This document shows, in pieces, positions 26,965-37,800 of a DNA stretch of 37,800 bases (its first letter is position 1; every line of letters begins with the position of its first letter). This stretch comes from an uncultured Paenalcaligenes sp. (GTDB lineage Bacteria > Pseudomonadota > Gammaproteobacteria > Burkholderiales > Burkholderiaceae_B): assembly GCA_947626245.1 (NCBI GenBank), contig CANQRK010000005.1, positions 1 through 37,800 of the forward strand, in the 5' to 3' direction. The notes below the pieces were generated by a model. That model searched no databases. It saw nothing but the letters and a program-made list of their open reading frames with translations, and was not told the DNA's origin. A program made the translations under genes and the position numbers.

Positions 26965-28113
26965 CTAGCGTGCGTGAATAGGGATAAATTCCCGAGGCTC
27001 TGGGCCCACGTAGTTAGCGGTGGGCCGAATGATTTTACCATCTTGGCGTTGTTCGATGATGTGCGCTGCCCATCCTGCGGTACGGGCCATGACAAATAAA
27101 GGAGTAAACATCGAGGTGGGAATGCCCATGCGATGGTAGGCGACCGCGGCATACCAGTCTAGGTTCGGGAACATGTTTTTTTCTTGCCAAAGCAATTGCT
27201 CGATGCTTTCAGCTACTTGAAACAGAGTGTGGTGTTGGGCTTGCTCGGATAAATGTCGTGCTGTTTCTTTGATGATGGCATTGCGTGGATCGGATACGGT
27301 GTACACCGGATGACCAAAACCAATGATGACGTCTTTGTTTTGTAGACGGGTGCGTATGTCGGCGGTCGCCTCGTCAGCGGCATCGTAGCGTTGTTGAATT
27401 TCCAGAGCGACCTCGTTGGCACCGCCGTGTTTGGGGCCACGCAATGCACCAATGGCTCCGCTGATGGCAGAGTAAATATCTGAACCCGTACCCGTAATAA
27501 CGCGACTGGTAAAGGTAGAGGCATTGAATTCGTGCTCGGCATAGAGATTCATGGAGACATTCAACGCCTGTGTCCATTCGTGGATAGGTTTTTTTTGATG
27601 CAGCAGGTGCAAAAAGTGTTCGGCAATGCTGTCGTCATCGGTTTGCACATCGATGATCTCGCCATGGTGGCTGTAGTGATACCAATATAAAAGAGCAGAT
27701 CCTAGCGAGGCAATTAGTCTATCGGCAATATCACGGGCACCGGCTAAGGGCTGAGATTCTTTTTCGGGCAGTACGCACCCTAATACTGATACGGTGGTTC
27801 GTAGTACATCCATGGGGTGGCTAGCCGCAGGCAGGCACTCTAGAACTCGAATGAGGTCATTGGGCAGCGCACGTAACTGGCTGAGTTTTTGTTTGTAGTG
27901 GCTAAGTTCGTTAGCATTAGGTAGTTTGCCATAGATTAATAAGTAGGCAATTTCCTCGAAGTCGCACACAGGGGCTAGATCTAAAATATCGTAGCCTCGG
28001 TAATACAGAGCATTGCCACTGGCGCCTACGGCACTCAGGGCGGTATTGCCAGCCACAATGCCAGACAAGGCAACGGATTTTTTAGGGCGAGGGGTGGGCT
28101 CGGTCATTGTCAT
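26965..28113 (-). CDS. prpC: 2-methylcitrate synthase
   Basis: [61 protein letters not shown]. Confidence 0.93.
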   Translation of the reverse strand: MTMTEPTPRPKKSVALSGIVAGNTALSAVGASGNALYYRGYDILDLAPVCDFEEIAYLLIYGKLPNANELSHYKQKLSQLRALPNDLIRVLECLPAASHPMDVLRTTVSVLGCVLPEKESQPLAGARDIADRLIASLGSALLYWYHYSHHGEIIDVQTDDDSIAEHFLHLLHQKKPIHEWTQALNVSMNLYAEHEFNASTFTSRVITGTGSDIYSAISGAIGALRGPKHGGANEVALEIQQRYDAADEATADIRTRLQNKDVIIGFGHPVYTVSDPRNAIIKETARHLSEQAQHHTLFQVAESIEQLLWQEKNMFPNLDWYAAVAYHRMGIPTSMFTPLFVMARTAGWAAHIIEQRQDGKIIRPTANYVGPEPREFIPIHAR

Positions 28114-28160
28114 AGTCTCCTCCAGTAATGCTTAGGCAGTCGTTGTTGTAATGGGAGAAA

Positions 28161-28187
28161 AAAAAGCCCGATAGAATCGGGCTTTTT
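28161..28187 (-). terminator. mdh terminator
   Basis: AAAAAGCCCGAT-aga-ATCGGGCTTTTT. Confidence 0.87.
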
Positions 28188-28190
28188 AAA

Positions 28191-29180
28191 TTAAGGCAAG
28201 AGGTCTTTCACACCTTCGCGCTCTTCGAGGAGCTCGTTTAAGGTGTAGTCCATACGCTCGCGCGAGAAGTCATCAATGTCTAGACCCTCGACTAGCTTGT
28301 ATTCGCCATTTTCTGTGGTGACAGGGAAACCGTAGATAATGCCTTCGGGGATGCCATAAGAGCCATCAGAAGGAATGCCCATGGTGACCCATTTGCCATT
28401 AGAGCCCAATACCCAGTCATGGATGTGGTCAATGGCCGCATTAGCAGCAGAGGCAGCAGAAGAAAGACCGCGGGCTTCGATAATGGCTGCGCCACGTTTG
28501 CCTACGGTAGGAATAAAGGTGTCTCGGTTCCACGCTTCGTCATTGATTTTTTCTTTTAGGCTAGAGCCATTGACGGTAGCAAAACGGGTGTCGGGGTACA
28601 TGGTAGGGGAGTGGTTGCCCCAAACGATGAGGTTTTCAATATCAGCTACGGCTACATCGGCTTTGTCCGCTAGTTGAGACAAGGCACGGTTGTGGTCCAA
28701 ACGCAGCATAGCAGTGAAGTTTTTGGCCGGTAGATCGGGGGCGGACTTCATGGCAATATAGGCATTGGTGTTGGCAGGGTTGCCTACGACCAAGACTTTG
28801 ACATCGCGACTGGCTACATCATTTAGGGCTTTACCTTGTTCGGTAAAGATTTTAGCGTTGACGGAGAGCAGATCTTTGCGCTCCATACCTGGGCCACGGG
28901 GGCGAGCACCGACTAAAATAGCAATGTCTGCGTCTTTGAATGCATCGCGTGGATCGCTATGAGCGGTCATGCTTTGCACCAGAGGGAAAGCACAATCATC
29001 CAGCTCCATCATGACGCCTTTGAGCGCTTGTTGCGCTTTATCATCAGGGATCTCTAGGAGTTGTAAGATAACAGGCTGGTCTTTTCCTAGCATTTCGCCT
29101 GAAGCGATACGAAATAATAAGGCGTAACCAATCTGACCGGCTGCGCCAGTAACGGCGACACGCATTGCGGGTTTGCTCAT
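28191..29180 (-). CDS. mdh: Malate dehydrogenase
   Basis: [55 protein letters not shown] upstream of ATG 29180. Confidence 0.97.
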   Translation of the reverse strand: MSKPAMRVAVTGAAGQIGYALLFRIASGEMLGKDQPVILQLLEIPDDKAQQALKGVMMELDDCAFPLVQSMTAHSDPRDAFKDADIAILVGARPRGPGMERKDLLSVNAKIFTEQGKALNDVASRDVKVLVVGNPANTNAYIAMKSAPDLPAKNFTAMLRLDHNRALSQLADKADVAVADIENLIVWGNHSPTMYPDTRFATVNGSSLKEKINDEAWNRDTFIPTVGKRGAAIIEARGLSSAASAANAAIDHIHDWVLGSNGKWVTMGIPSDGSYGIPEGIIYGFPVTTENGEYKLVEGLDIDDFSRERMDYTLNELLEEREGVKDLLP

Positions 29181-29283
29181 AAGACTTAACTCCAAATTGT
29201 TGGAAAAAAAGATACAGCTTTCGCTAGAGTTTAATGCTTTTTACGGGTGATACCAACCTAGTTAATACGCTAAGTCTCTTATA

Positions 29284-29295
29284 TCTTATATAAGA
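29284..29295. promoter_or_regulatory. TCTTATATAAGA palindrome in the mdh/gntR divergent region
   Basis: TCTCTTATATCTTATATAAGACAC; 12-bp perfect palindrome plus adjacent half-site, roughly midway between the two start codons. Confidence 0.6.
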
Positions 29296-29403
29296 CACAA
29301 GAGTGTTAGACATAAAAGTGATTGCATGCCAAAATATGGCTTAATTCTTTTTTCGTAACCAGATAATTGTCTGCGTAGACATGAATTTGGTATTACATGC
29401 ATT

Positions 29404-30162
29404 ATGTCTGAATCTAACTCAGTCTCAACCACACCTGCCGAGCGCAGTACCGCTTATAGTCCGTTGTACCAACAGATTAAAGTCTTACTGTTAAAAAGCT
29501 TGGACCAAGGCGAATGGAAGCCAGGCGAGGCCATTCCTAGCGAGCTCGAGCTCGCTGCTCGTTTCCAGGTCAGTCAAGGTACAGTGCGCAAGGCCATCGA
29601 TGAGCTTGCGGCCGACAACCTGCTGATTCGACGCCAAGGCAAAGGCACCTTTGTTTCTACTCACAACGAGGCCAAGGTACGTTATCGCTTTTTGCGTTTG
29701 ACGCCTGACGATGGCCACCAGCCTACTACACGCAGCGAGATCATTGGATTCAATCGTCTCAAAGCCCCCGCGCCCATTGCTAGTTTATTAGCCTTGCGTA
29801 CGGTGGATACCGTCATTAATATTCAGCGTTTATTGTCGTTTGACGACAAACCCACCATTTTTGACAACATTTGGTTGCCTGCCAATGTATTTAAAGGTTT
29901 AACCTCAGAGGCGGTCACTAAAAACCGCGAACCGCTTTATGCGTGGCTTGAGGGTGAGTTTGGGGTCAGTATGTTACGTGCCGATGAGAGTATTCGTGCC
30001 GTTGCCGCTGATGTCGAGTCTGCTACTCGTTTGCAAATTGCTCAGGGAACCCCTTTATTGCAAGTTGAGCGTGTGGCATACACTTATGGTGAGCGTCCTA
30101 TGGAGGTTCGTCAGGGGCTCTATATCACCGATCACTTTCACTATAGAAATAGTCTAAATTAA
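29404..30162 (+). CDS. GntR family (HutC-type) transcriptional regulator
   Basis: GEAIPSELELAARFQVSQGTVRKAIDELAADNLLIRRQGKGTFV; UTRA-type effector domain. Confidence 0.93.
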   Translation: MSESNSVSTTPAERSTAYSPLYQQIKVLLLKSLDQGEWKPGEAIPSELELAARFQVSQGTVRKAIDELAADNLLIRRQGKGTFVSTHNEAKVRYRFLRLTPDDGHQPTTRSEIIGFNRLKAPAPIASLLALRTVDTVINIQRLLSFDDKPTIFDNIWLPANVFKGLTSEAVTKNREPLYAWLEGEFGVSMLRADESIRAVAADVESATRLQIAQGTPLLQVERVAYTYGERPMEVRQGLYITDHFHYRNSLN

Positions 30163-30266
30163 AATTACTGGACAGATTGCCTGCGTAAATCACTTAAATA
30201 GTGGAAAATAGAGCAGGTCTATTTCATTGGTATTTATTAAGATTTATTTTTAACTTCGAGGCCTTC

Positions 30267-30680
30267 ATGTCTGATACCGCCCAAAAGCAGCGCCCGCAGT
30301 ATCGCAATGTCAGCGTGCCGCAGATATTGTCATACCGCTTGCCACTGGCTGCCAAAACGTCGATTTTGCATCGAATCAGTGGTGCTTTGTTATTTCTCGC
30401 TCTGCCTATACTTATTTTGCCTTTATTGGCAATGAGTCTAAGCTCCCCTGCAGGTTTTGCCGCCCTCAGCAATGTATTTAGCGTGGTGCCGGTCAAAATT
30501 GTAATGCTGATTCTAGTTTGGGGCTATTTGCACCATTTCTGTGCAGGCATTCGTTTCCTAGCCCTAGACTTAGGCAAGGGAAATGATAAATACAGTGCAC
30601 ACAAAAGCGCTGCATCCGTGTTGATTGTTAGCTTAACGCTAACCTTCATCTTCGCGCTCAAATTGTTCGGAGTATTCTAA
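30267..30680 (+). CDS. sdhC: Succinate dehydrogenase cytochrome b556 subunit
   Basis: Start at MSDTAQKQRPQYRNVSVPQIL; SILHRISGALLFL; HHFCAGIRFL. Confidence 0.94.
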   Translation: MSDTAQKQRPQYRNVSVPQILSYRLPLAAKTSILHRISGALLFLALPILILPLLAMSLSSPAGFAALSNVFSVVPVKIVMLILVWGYLHHFCAGIRFLALDLGKGNDKYSAHKSAASVLIVSLTLTFIFALKLFGVF

Positions 30681-31063
30681 TGGCCCAAGAACGCATTGGT
30701 AACAAACGTTTAGTCGTCGGTGCGCATTACGGCACGATGGACTTTATTGCACAACGCCTGACCGCCGTCATTATGGTGATCTACACCTTGGTGTTTTTGC
30801 TTGGCATGCTTTTTACCTCCGAGCTAAATTACGAAGGTTGGCGCAATCTGTTTGCTTTTAAAGCCTTCGGTGCTTTACCGCTAGGGCAGTTGCTTGCCAC
30901 TTTGTTTTTTATCTCCTTAGCATGGCATGCTTGGATCGGCGTGCGTGATATCTGGATGGATTACGTAAAACCAACTGGTCTACGTCTAGGCTTGCAAACC
31001 TTGACGCTATTGTGGCTAGCTGGCTGTATTATTTATTTTGCACAAATTATCTGGAGCCTGTAA
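30680..31063 (+). CDS. sdhD: Succinate dehydrogenase membrane anchor
   Basis: Overlaps sdhC stop; WHAWIGVRDIWMDYVKPTGLRL. Confidence 0.93.
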   Translation: MAQERIGNKRLVVGAHYGTMDFIAQRLTAVIMVIYTLVFLLGMLFTSELNYEGWRNLFAFKAFGALPLGQLLATLFFISLAWHAWIGVRDIWMDYVKPTGLRLGLQTLTLLWLAGCIIYFAQIIWSL

Positions 31064-31065
31064 CC

Positions 31066-32847
31066 GTGGCTGCTATTAAAACTTCTTTACCACGCCGCCA
31101 GTTTGATGTGGTGGTAGTTGGAGCCGGCGGTGCCGGAATGCGTTGTTCCCTTCAGCTAGCCGAAGCCGGCTTGTCTGTAGCGGTACTTTCCAAAGTGTTC
31201 CCTACACGTTCCCATACGGTAGCTGCCCAAGGGGGTGTGAGTGCATCGTTGGGTAACATGAGCGAGGACCATTGGTATTGGCACATGTACGATACCGTCA
31301 AGGGTTCTGACTGGCTGGGTGACCAAGACGCCATCGAGTTTATGTGTCGTGAAGCACCGAATGCGGTGTACGAACTCGAGCACTTTGGTATGCCTTTTGA
31401 CCGTAATGCGGACGGTACTATCTACCAACGTCCATTCGGTGGTCATACTGCTAACAATGGTGAAAAACCGGTACAGCGTGCCTGTGCTGTCGCTGACCGT
31501 ACCGGTCACGCAATGCTGCACACCTTGTACCAGCGTAACGTCGCGGCTCGTACCAACTTCTTCGTCGAGTGGATGGCACTAGACTTACTGCGCAACGAAG
31601 CCGGTGATGTCTTGGGTGTAACGGCTTTGGAAATGGAAACCGGCCAAATCTACATCCTCGAAGGCAAGCGCACGGTATTAGCTACCGGTGGTGCAGGTCG
31701 TATTTGGGAAGCATCAACCAACGCCTTTATTAATACTGGCGATGGTTTGGGTATGGCAGCACGTTCAGGTATCCCTCTCCAAGACATGGAGTTCTGGCAG
31801 TTCCACCCAACGGGTGTGGCCGGAGCCGGTGTGTTGATTACTGAAGGGGTGCGTGGTGAGGGTGGTATCCTCTTGAACAAAGACGGCGAGCGCTTCATGG
31901 AGCGTTACGCACCTAACCTTAAAGACTTGGCTCCTCGTGACTTTGTGTCTCGTTCTATGGACCAAGAAATTAAAGAAGGGCGTGGTTGTGGTCCTGATGG
32001 CAACTATGTGGTTTTGAAATTGGATCACCTAGGCGCAGACACGATTTTGAAACGTTTGCCTTCTATTCGCGACATTGCGATTAAGTTTGCTAACGTTGAC
32101 CCCATTAAAGATCCAATCCCTGTTGTTCCGACTATTCACTACCAGATGGGTGGTATCCCCACCAACTTCTACGGTCAGGTCATGACCTTAGACGCAAACG
32201 GTAACAACAAGCTAGTCAACAACCTATACGCGATTGGTGAGTGTGCAGCAACAAACGTACACGGTGCAAACCGTCTAGGTACTAACTCTTTGCTTGACTT
32301 GATTGTGTTTGGTCGTGCGGCCGGTAACCACATCGTGGATTCTCAGCCTAAAAACACACACAGCCATCAAGACACTCCTGATTGGACTATCGAACAGTCC
32401 ATGGATCGCGTTAATGCCCTCGAGTCTCGTACTTCTGGTCAGCGTTCTCAAGAAGTCGCCGAGAAAATTCGTCAAACGATGCAAGCTCACTGCGGTGTGT
32501 TCCGCACGATGGACTTGCTCAAAAAAGGCGAAGAGCTTATTGCAAGCATTGCTCCCGAGGTTGACGAGATCTACTTCCAGGATAAATCCAAAGTATTTAA
32601 CACTGCTCGCGTTGAAGCCCTAGAGGTTGCGAACATGATCGAAGTGGCGCGTGCTACCACCAAGTCAGCAGCAAACCGTACTGAAAGTCGTGGTGCGCAT
32701 GCACTTAACGATTACCCAGAGCGTAATGATGACGAATGGTTGAAACACTCTGTTTGGTTCTCTGAGGGCAGCACACTACGCTACAAGCCCGTGCAGATGA
32801 AACCGCTTTCTGCTGAGTCTATCGCTCCCCAGCCACGCACTTTCTAA
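31066..32847 (+). CDS. sdhA: Succinate dehydrogenase flavoprotein subunit
   Basis: GTG start at 31066; FDVVVVGAGGAGMRCSLQLAEAGL; RSHTVAAQGGVSASLGN; HPTGVAGAGVLITEGVRGEGG. Confidence 0.97.
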   Translation: MAAIKTSLPRRQFDVVVVGAGGAGMRCSLQLAEAGLSVAVLSKVFPTRSHTVAAQGGVSASLGNMSEDHWYWHMYDTVKGSDWLGDQDAIEFMCREAPNAVYELEHFGMPFDRNADGTIYQRPFGGHTANNGEKPVQRACAVADRTGHAMLHTLYQRNVAARTNFFVEWMALDLLRNEAGDVLGVTALEMETGQIYILEGKRTVLATGGAGRIWEASTNAFINTGDGLGMAARSGIPLQDMEFWQFHPTGVAGAGVLITEGVRGEGGILLNKDGERFMERYAPNLKDLAPRDFVSRSMDQEIKEGRGCGPDGNYVVLKLDHLGADTILKRLPSIRDIAIKFANVDPIKDPIPVVPTIHYQMGGIPTNFYGQVMTLDANGNNKLVNNLYAIGECAATNVHGANRLGTNSLLDLIVFGRAAGNHIVDSQPKNTHSHQDTPDWTIEQSMDRVNALESRTSGQRSQEVAEKIRQTMQAHCGVFRTMDLLKKGEELIASIAPEVDEIYFQDKSKVFNTARVEALEVANMIEVARATTKSAANRTESRGAHALNDYPERNDDEWLKHSVWFSEGSTLRYKPVQMKPLSAESIAPQPRTF

Positions 32848-32859
32848 GCAGGTAATACG

Positions 32860-33573
32860 ATGAGCAAACGAGTACTTAAATTTGAAATTTATCGCTACGA
32901 CCCCGACAAGGACGAACGTCCTTACATGCAAAAGCTAGAGGTCGAGCTAGAGCCTACCGATAAAATGCTATTAGACGCTTTGGTTCGCATCAAAAATGAT
33001 GTGGACGATAGCTTGTCTTTGCGCCGTTCTTGCCGCGAAGGGGTTTGCGGTTCTGACGCCATGAATATCAATGGTAAAAACGGTTTGGCCTGTACCACTA
33101 ACCTAAACGACTTGAAACAACCCATTGTGTTGCGTCCTTTACCTGGACTGCCTGTGGTGCGTGATTTGATCGTCGATATGACCCACTTCTTCGATCAGTA
33201 TCATTCAGTGAAGCCGTATCTTATCAACGATACGCCACCTCCTGAAAAAGAGCGTTTACAAACACCCGAAGCACGTGAAGAGCTCGATGGTTTATACGAG
33301 TGTATTTTGTGTGCGTGTTGTTCTACCTCATGTCCTTCCTTCTGGTGGAATCCCGATAAGTTCGTTGGCCCAGCCGGTCTGCTTCAAGCCTATCGCTTTA
33401 TTGCAGATTCACGCGACGAGGCCACGGCCGAGCGTTTAGACAACCTCGAAGATCCTTATCGTCTATTCCGCTGTCACACCATCATGAACTGTACCGATGT
33501 ATGTCCTAAAGGCCTCAATCCTTCGCAGGCTATCGGCAAGATCAAAGAGATGTTGGTACGTCGAACTGTATAA
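32860..33573 (+). CDS. sdhB: Succinate dehydrogenase iron-sulfur subunit
   Basis: [52 protein letters not shown]. Confidence 0.98.
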   Translation: MSKRVLKFEIYRYDPDKDERPYMQKLEVELEPTDKMLLDALVRIKNDVDDSLSLRRSCREGVCGSDAMNINGKNGLACTTNLNDLKQPIVLRPLPGLPVVRDLIVDMTHFFDQYHSVKPYLINDTPPPEKERLQTPEAREELDGLYECILCACCSTSCPSFWWNPDKFVGPAGLLQAYRFIADSRDEATAERLDNLEDPYRLFRCHTIMNCTDVCPKGLNPSQAIGKIKEMLVRRTV

Positions 33574-33582
33574 GGGTAGGAA

Positions 33583-33843
33583 ATGAGAGCGTTAACTCAG
33601 TTAGAACGAGCGCGTTTACGTTGGCGTGCTCGCCGCGGCTTACTAGAAAATGACTTAATTGTTACGCGGTTTTTGGATAAGTATGAGGCGGAACTAACTG
33701 ATGTTGACGTTACCGCCTTGGATCGCTTGTTTTTAATGGGCGATTACGAACTTTTGGATGTGTTGTTAGCCCGTTCTGAACCTCAGGACGAGTACGACAG
33801 CCCGGATATTCATCGATTGGTCGCAATCATGCGATCGCTGTGA
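33583..33843 (+). CDS. sdhE: FAD assembly factor SdhE
   Basis: ARLRWRARRGLLENDLIVTRFLDKYEAELTD. Confidence 0.92.
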   Translation: MRALTQLERARLRWRARRGLLENDLIVTRFLDKYEAELTDVDVTALDRLFLMGDYELLDVLLARSEPQDEYDSPDIHRLVAIMRSL

Positions 33844-33861
33844 TTTTTAAGGAAAAGCAAA

Positions 33862-35154
33862 ATGGAACTGTCAGATAAAAAAGCGACGCTGTCGTTTTCA
33901 GACGCTACCCCTGCAATAGAACTTCCTGTCTATAAAGGAACGATCGGACCCGATGTCATTGACATTCGCAAGCTCTATGGTCAAACCGGTATGTTTACCT
34001 ACGATCCGGGCTTTATGGCTACCGCTTCCACTGAGTCAGCGATTACCTATATTGATGGTGATGAAGGGCAGCTGTTGTACCGTGGCTACCCTATCGAGCA
34101 GCTAGCAAAAAATTGTGACTTCCTCGAAGTCAGCTACTTGCTACTGAATGGCGCATTGCCTAGCCCAGAGGAAAAGCAATCCTTTGAAAGCACCGTAATG
34201 CAGCACACCATGGTGAAGCAGCAAATGCATAACTTTATGCGTGGCTTCCGTGCTGATGCTCACCCTATGGCGATTTTAACCGGTATGGTTGGCGCGATGT
34301 CTGCGTTCTACCATGACTCTACCGATATTACTGATCCCGAGCACCGTCGTATTTCTGCAATTCGTTTGATTGCTAAAATGCCAACACTCGTGGCATTGGC
34401 GTACAAATTTGGTATTGATCAGCCATTTATGTACCCCAAAAACGACTTGTCTTACACCGGTAATTTCTTGCGCATGATGTTCGGTACACCTTGCGAAGAC
34501 TACAAAGTGATTGATGTAGTCGAGCGTGCGCTAGACCGTATCTTCATCTTGCATGCGGATCACGAGCAAAACGCCTCTACCTCTACTGTACGTTTGTGTG
34601 GTTCCTCTGGTACGAACCCATACGCAGCTATTTCTGCTGGTATTGCATGTTTGTGGGGACCTGCGCACGGTGGTGCTAACGAAGCTTGCTTGAACATGCT
34701 TGAGCAAATTCAAGCTGATGGTGGTATGGCAACTGTTGGCCAGTTCATGGAAAAGGTCAAAGACAAATCCTCTGGCGTGCGTCTAATGGGTTTTGGTCAC
34801 CGTGTGTACAAAAACTACGACCCACGTGCCAAACTTATGCAAGAAACATGTAAAGAAGTGCTCGAGGCCCTAGGTCTAGAGAACGATCCATTATTCAAGT
34901 TGGCAATGGAACTAGAGCGTATTGCTCTCGAAGACGATTACTTCGTACAACGTAAACTGTACCCTAACGTAGACTTCTACTCTGGTATTGTTCAGCGTGC
35001 GATTGGTATTCCTACCGAGCTATTCACAGGTATTTTTGCTTTGGCGCGTACCGTAGGTTGGATTGCACAGTGGGACGAAATGATTTCCGATCCAGGTTAC
35101 AAAATCGGTCGTCCTCGTCAGTTGTACACAGGTAGTGCTGTACGCAATATGTAA
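33862..35154 (+). CDS. gltA: Citrate synthase (type II)
   Basis: [66 protein letters not shown]. Confidence 0.98.
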   Translation: MELSDKKATLSFSDATPAIELPVYKGTIGPDVIDIRKLYGQTGMFTYDPGFMATASTESAITYIDGDEGQLLYRGYPIEQLAKNCDFLEVSYLLLNGALPSPEEKQSFESTVMQHTMVKQQMHNFMRGFRADAHPMAILTGMVGAMSAFYHDSTDITDPEHRRISAIRLIAKMPTLVALAYKFGIDQPFMYPKNDLSYTGNFLRMMFGTPCEDYKVIDVVERALDRIFILHADHEQNASTSTVRLCGSSGTNPYAAISAGIACLWGPAHGGANEACLNMLEQIQADGGMATVGQFMEKVKDKSSGVRLMGFGHRVYKNYDPRAKLMQETCKEVLEALGLENDPLFKLAMELERIALEDDYFVQRKLYPNVDFYSGIVQRAIGIPTELFTGIFALARTVGWIAQWDEMISDPGYKIGRPRQLYTGSAVRNM

Positions 35155-35167
35155 TTCATATTGCACT

Positions 35168-35198
35168 AAAAAAACGCTCCTTATGGGAGCGTTTTTTT
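35168..35198. terminator. Bidirectional terminator between gltA and maeB
   Basis: AAAAAAACGCTCC-ttat-GGGAGCGTTTTTTT. Confidence 0.88.
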
Positions 35199-35220
35199 AT
35201 GTCTGCATTAGCTTGACGGG

Positions 35221-37506
35221 TTAAGCAAGCTCAGTGGCTTCGAGTGCAGCAATCGCTGTCATATTGATAATGCGACGAGTAGTGGTACTAGTGGTCAAAA
35301 TATGAACAGGACGTGCCGCACCAAGTAGGATTGGACCCATAGCGACGCCATTGCTACCTGCCATCTTTAAGACGTTGTACGTGATATTACCGGCATCAAG
35401 GTTGGGGGTAATAAGCAGATTGGCCGCAGCGGTCAATGTAGAGTCGGGGTGAGCTTTGAAGCGGATGCGATTAGATAGGGCGGCATCAGCGTGCATTTCA
35501 CCGTCAATTTCTAGGTCGGGGTCACGGGCCAAGATTAGCTTGCGAGCCTCGGCCATTTTGCGGGACGACTCGGTAGAGCGGCTGCCAAAATTAGAGTGGG
35601 ATAGCAATGCGATACGGGGTACTAGACCAAATTGACGTACTTTTTCTGCTGCCATTAAGGTGATGTCAGCAATTTCTTCGGCGCTAGGGTTTTCGTTCAC
35701 GTGGGTATCACACACAAAAATATTTTGTGTGGGCAGCATCAAGGCATTCATCGCCGCAAAGACGGAGGTGTCTTCTTTGTGGCCGATGATGTCTTTAATG
35801 TGATCCAGTTGCTTGTCAAAGCGAGTGGTTACACCACAAATCATGGCGTCAGCATCGCCGCGATGGATCAACATAGCACCAATGAGGGTGTTATGTTTGC
35901 GTACCATGGCTTTGGCGATATCAGGGGTAATGCCTTCGCGGCTTTTTAGTTTGTAGTAGGCTTGCCATGTGTCGTTAAAACGGTAGTCGTCTTCGGGATC
36001 AACGATCTCAAAGTTCACACCAGCCTCTAGGCGTAAACCGTAGCGCTTGATGCGCATTTCAATGACAGAAGGGCGGCCGACCAAAATGGGAAGAGCCAGT
36101 TTTTCGTCAACGACTGTTTGAGCAGCACGTAAAACGCGTTCGTCTTCGCCGTCGGCGTAAATAACACGTTTGAGCTCAGTGAGCTCTTTGGCTTGCTTGA
36201 ACAAGGGGCGCATCAAAGCACCAGAGCGGTAGGTCATGGCGATAAGGCGCTGACGGTAGGCTTCGAGGTCTTCGATAGGGCGGGTAGCAACCCCTGTTTC
36301 CATCGCTGCTTTGGCTACGGCGGGGGCAATGCGAGCAATTAGACGTGGGTCGAAGGGTTTAGGGATGATGTAATCAGGACCAAAACCAAGATCGGTGTCT
36401 GTGTCGCTGTTAACGTCATCGTATTGTTCTTCGCGAGCCAAGTGAGCAATGGCATACACACACGCTAATTTCATTTCCTCGTTGATTTCGGTTGCGCCAC
36501 AGTCAAGGGCACCACGGAAAATAAAGGGGAAACATAAAACGTTGTTGACTTGGTTAGGGTAATCGGAGCGACCCGTAGCAACAATGACGTCGGAGCGAGT
36601 GGCTCTGGCGACCTCGGGACGAATTTCAGGATCAGGGTTAGCTAGGGCTAAGACCAAGGGGTGCTCTTTCATGGTAAGCAGCATTTCGGGCGTCATGACG
36701 CCGGGGCCAGAACAACCCAAGAAAATGTCAGCACCATCGACGGCATCGGCCAACGTACGGAAATCTGTTTCTTGGGCGAATTGAGCCTTGTGGTGCTCCA
36801 TGTTGTCTTCGCGGCCTTTCCAGATAATGCCACGAGAGTCCGTTACATAGATGTTTTCACGGCGTAGACCTAAGCTAACGAGCAAGTTCAAGCAAGCAAT
36901 GGCTGCGGCACCCGCGCCAGAACACACCAAACGCACGTCTTCGATTTTTTTGTTAACGATTTCTAGACCGTTGATGATCGCGGCAGAGGCAATAATGGCC
37001 GTGCCATGTTGGTCATCGTGAAAGACGGGAATCTTCATGCGCTTGCGCAATTCGGCTTCTACATAAAAACACTCAGGTGCTTTGATGTCTTCGAGGTTAA
37101 TGCCGCCCAAGGTAGGTTCCATGGCAGCAATAATATCAACGAGCTTTTGGGGATCGTTTTCAGCAAGCTCAATGTCGAATACATCGATACCAGCAAATTT
37201 TTTGAACAGGCAGCCTTTACCTTCCATGACGGGCTTGGAAGCGAGTGGCCCAATATTGCCCAGACCTAAGACAGCAGTACCGTTACTGATAACACCTACT
37301 AGGTTAGCGCGAGAGGTGTACTTGGCTGCCGCCTCGTCTCCTTCGTCGTGGATAGCCATACAAGCAAAGGCAACACCAGGTGAGTAAGCGAGCGATAAAT
37401 CATCGGCATCAGCTAAGGTTTTGGTGGGAACAACGGAAATCTTGCCTGGAGTAGGGTGGGCGTGATAATCCAGCGCGCGTTGAGCTAGATCTGATTTGGC
37501 TTCCAT
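35221..37506 (-). CDS. maeB: NADP-dependent malic enzyme with phosphotransacetylase-like C-terminal domain
   Basis: 761 aa; [44 protein letters not shown]-terminal PTA-like domain. Confidence 0.97.
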   Translation of the reverse strand: MEAKSDLAQRALDYHAHPTPGKISVVPTKTLADADDLSLAYSPGVAFACMAIHDEGDEAAAKYTSRANLVGVISNGTAVLGLGNIGPLASKPVMEGKGCLFKKFAGIDVFDIELAENDPQKLVDIIAAMEPTLGGINLEDIKAPECFYVEAELRKRMKIPVFHDDQHGTAIIASAAIINGLEIVNKKIEDVRLVCSGAGAAAIACLNLLVSLGLRRENIYVTDSRGIIWKGREDNMEHHKAQFAQETDFRTLADAVDGADIFLGCSGPGVMTPEMLLTMKEHPLVLALANPDPEIRPEVARATRSDVIVATGRSDYPNQVNNVLCFPFIFRGALDCGATEINEEMKLACVYAIAHLAREEQYDDVNSDTDTDLGFGPDYIIPKPFDPRLIARIAPAVAKAAMETGVATRPIEDLEAYRQRLIAMTYRSGALMRPLFKQAKELTELKRVIYADGEDERVLRAAQTVVDEKLALPILVGRPSVIEMRIKRYGLRLEAGVNFEIVDPEDDYRFNDTWQAYYKLKSREGITPDIAKAMVRKHNTLIGAMLIHRGDADAMICGVTTRFDKQLDHIKDIIGHKEDTSVFAAMNALMLPTQNIFVCDTHVNENPSAEEIADITLMAAEKVRQFGLVPRIALLSHSNFGSRSTESSRKMAEARKLILARDPDLEIDGEMHADAALSNRIRFKAHPDSTLTAAANLLITPNLDAGNITYNVLKMAGSNGVAMGPILLGAARPVHILTTSTTTRRIINMTAIAALEATELA

Positions 37507-37652
37507 CTGTGGATGCTCCTGAGTGATGAATCAAAACAATTACATTAATTCTAACCTGTACACTTTGCAAGGTGTGCAGAGTCTACCTTTATATACTGAA
37601 AATCAAGCTTTTACATGCTGCGTTGCACCATAGGAAATGATCAAAAATGCAA

Positions 37653-37666
37653 CACTTATATAAGAC
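37653..37666. promoter_or_regulatory. CACTTATATAAGAC near-palindrome upstream of maeB
   Basis: Core CTTATATAAG identical to the acnB and mdh/gntR sites. Confidence 0.5.
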
Positions 37667-37800
37667 TTGGACATTTTCTCTTTACAAGGATACAACTACG
37701 GCTTTAGTGATATATACTGAAGTAATCGCTGTGAAAGGCGTTACGTGCCTTCTGCTCTGCTATCCGCTAATCGGTGAAGCCGTGTCGCGGAAGGTTTTCC

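Noticed and set aside
30163-30266. GntR palindrome upstream of sdhC
   Set aside because: Only CACTTAAATAGTG is present, which does not match GTCTTATATAAGAC well enough.
1-37800. CRISPR arrays, transposases, phage genes, toxin-antitoxin or anti-phage defence modules
   Set aside because: No repeat-spacer structure, transposase, integrase or known defence-gene signature was recognised in the ORFs.

Overview
The window looks like a chromosomal segment of a betaproteobacterium (Alcaligenaceae-like gene content; taxonomy is inference). It has two parts. (A) About 1-10.7 kb is an accessory stress/osmoadaptation block: cytochrome bd/CioA subunit I (truncated at the left edge), alpha/beta-hydrolase, DUF3182-like protein, OtsB, SDR, a broken MscS-type channel, OtsA, a divergent RpoN, a membrane protein, DUF4142 and a GSP17M-like membrane protein. 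It ends at tRNA-Arg(ACG). (B) About 11-37.8 kb is mostly housekeeping: LldD-like oxidase, WrbA, DUF423, thermonuclease, a Yej/Opp-type peptide ABC transporter, DUF1178, EF-P/EarP, DUF2863, AcnB, GNAT, PrpC, Mdh, GntR, SdhCDAB-SdhE-GltA, MaeB. The main discovery candidate is in part A. Six close matches to a sigma-54 -24/-12 promoter (shared form RGGYAYR-N4-TTGCT, exact 10-nt GG..GC spacing), plus a seventh with one mismatch, each sit just upstream of a stress-gene transcription unit. They are mostly arranged as back-to-back divergent pairs around a divergent rpoN with an atypical RpoN box. This suggests a self-contained, autoregulated sigma-54 stress regulon. A second candidate is a GTCTTATATAAGAC palindrome shared by the acnB, mdh/gntR and maeB upstream regions, which may be the operator of the embedded GntR regulator. 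The SDR-otsB leader also contains a terminator-like hairpin enclosing a G-quadruplex-capable tandem repeat. All calls are from reading the sequence; no searches were run.
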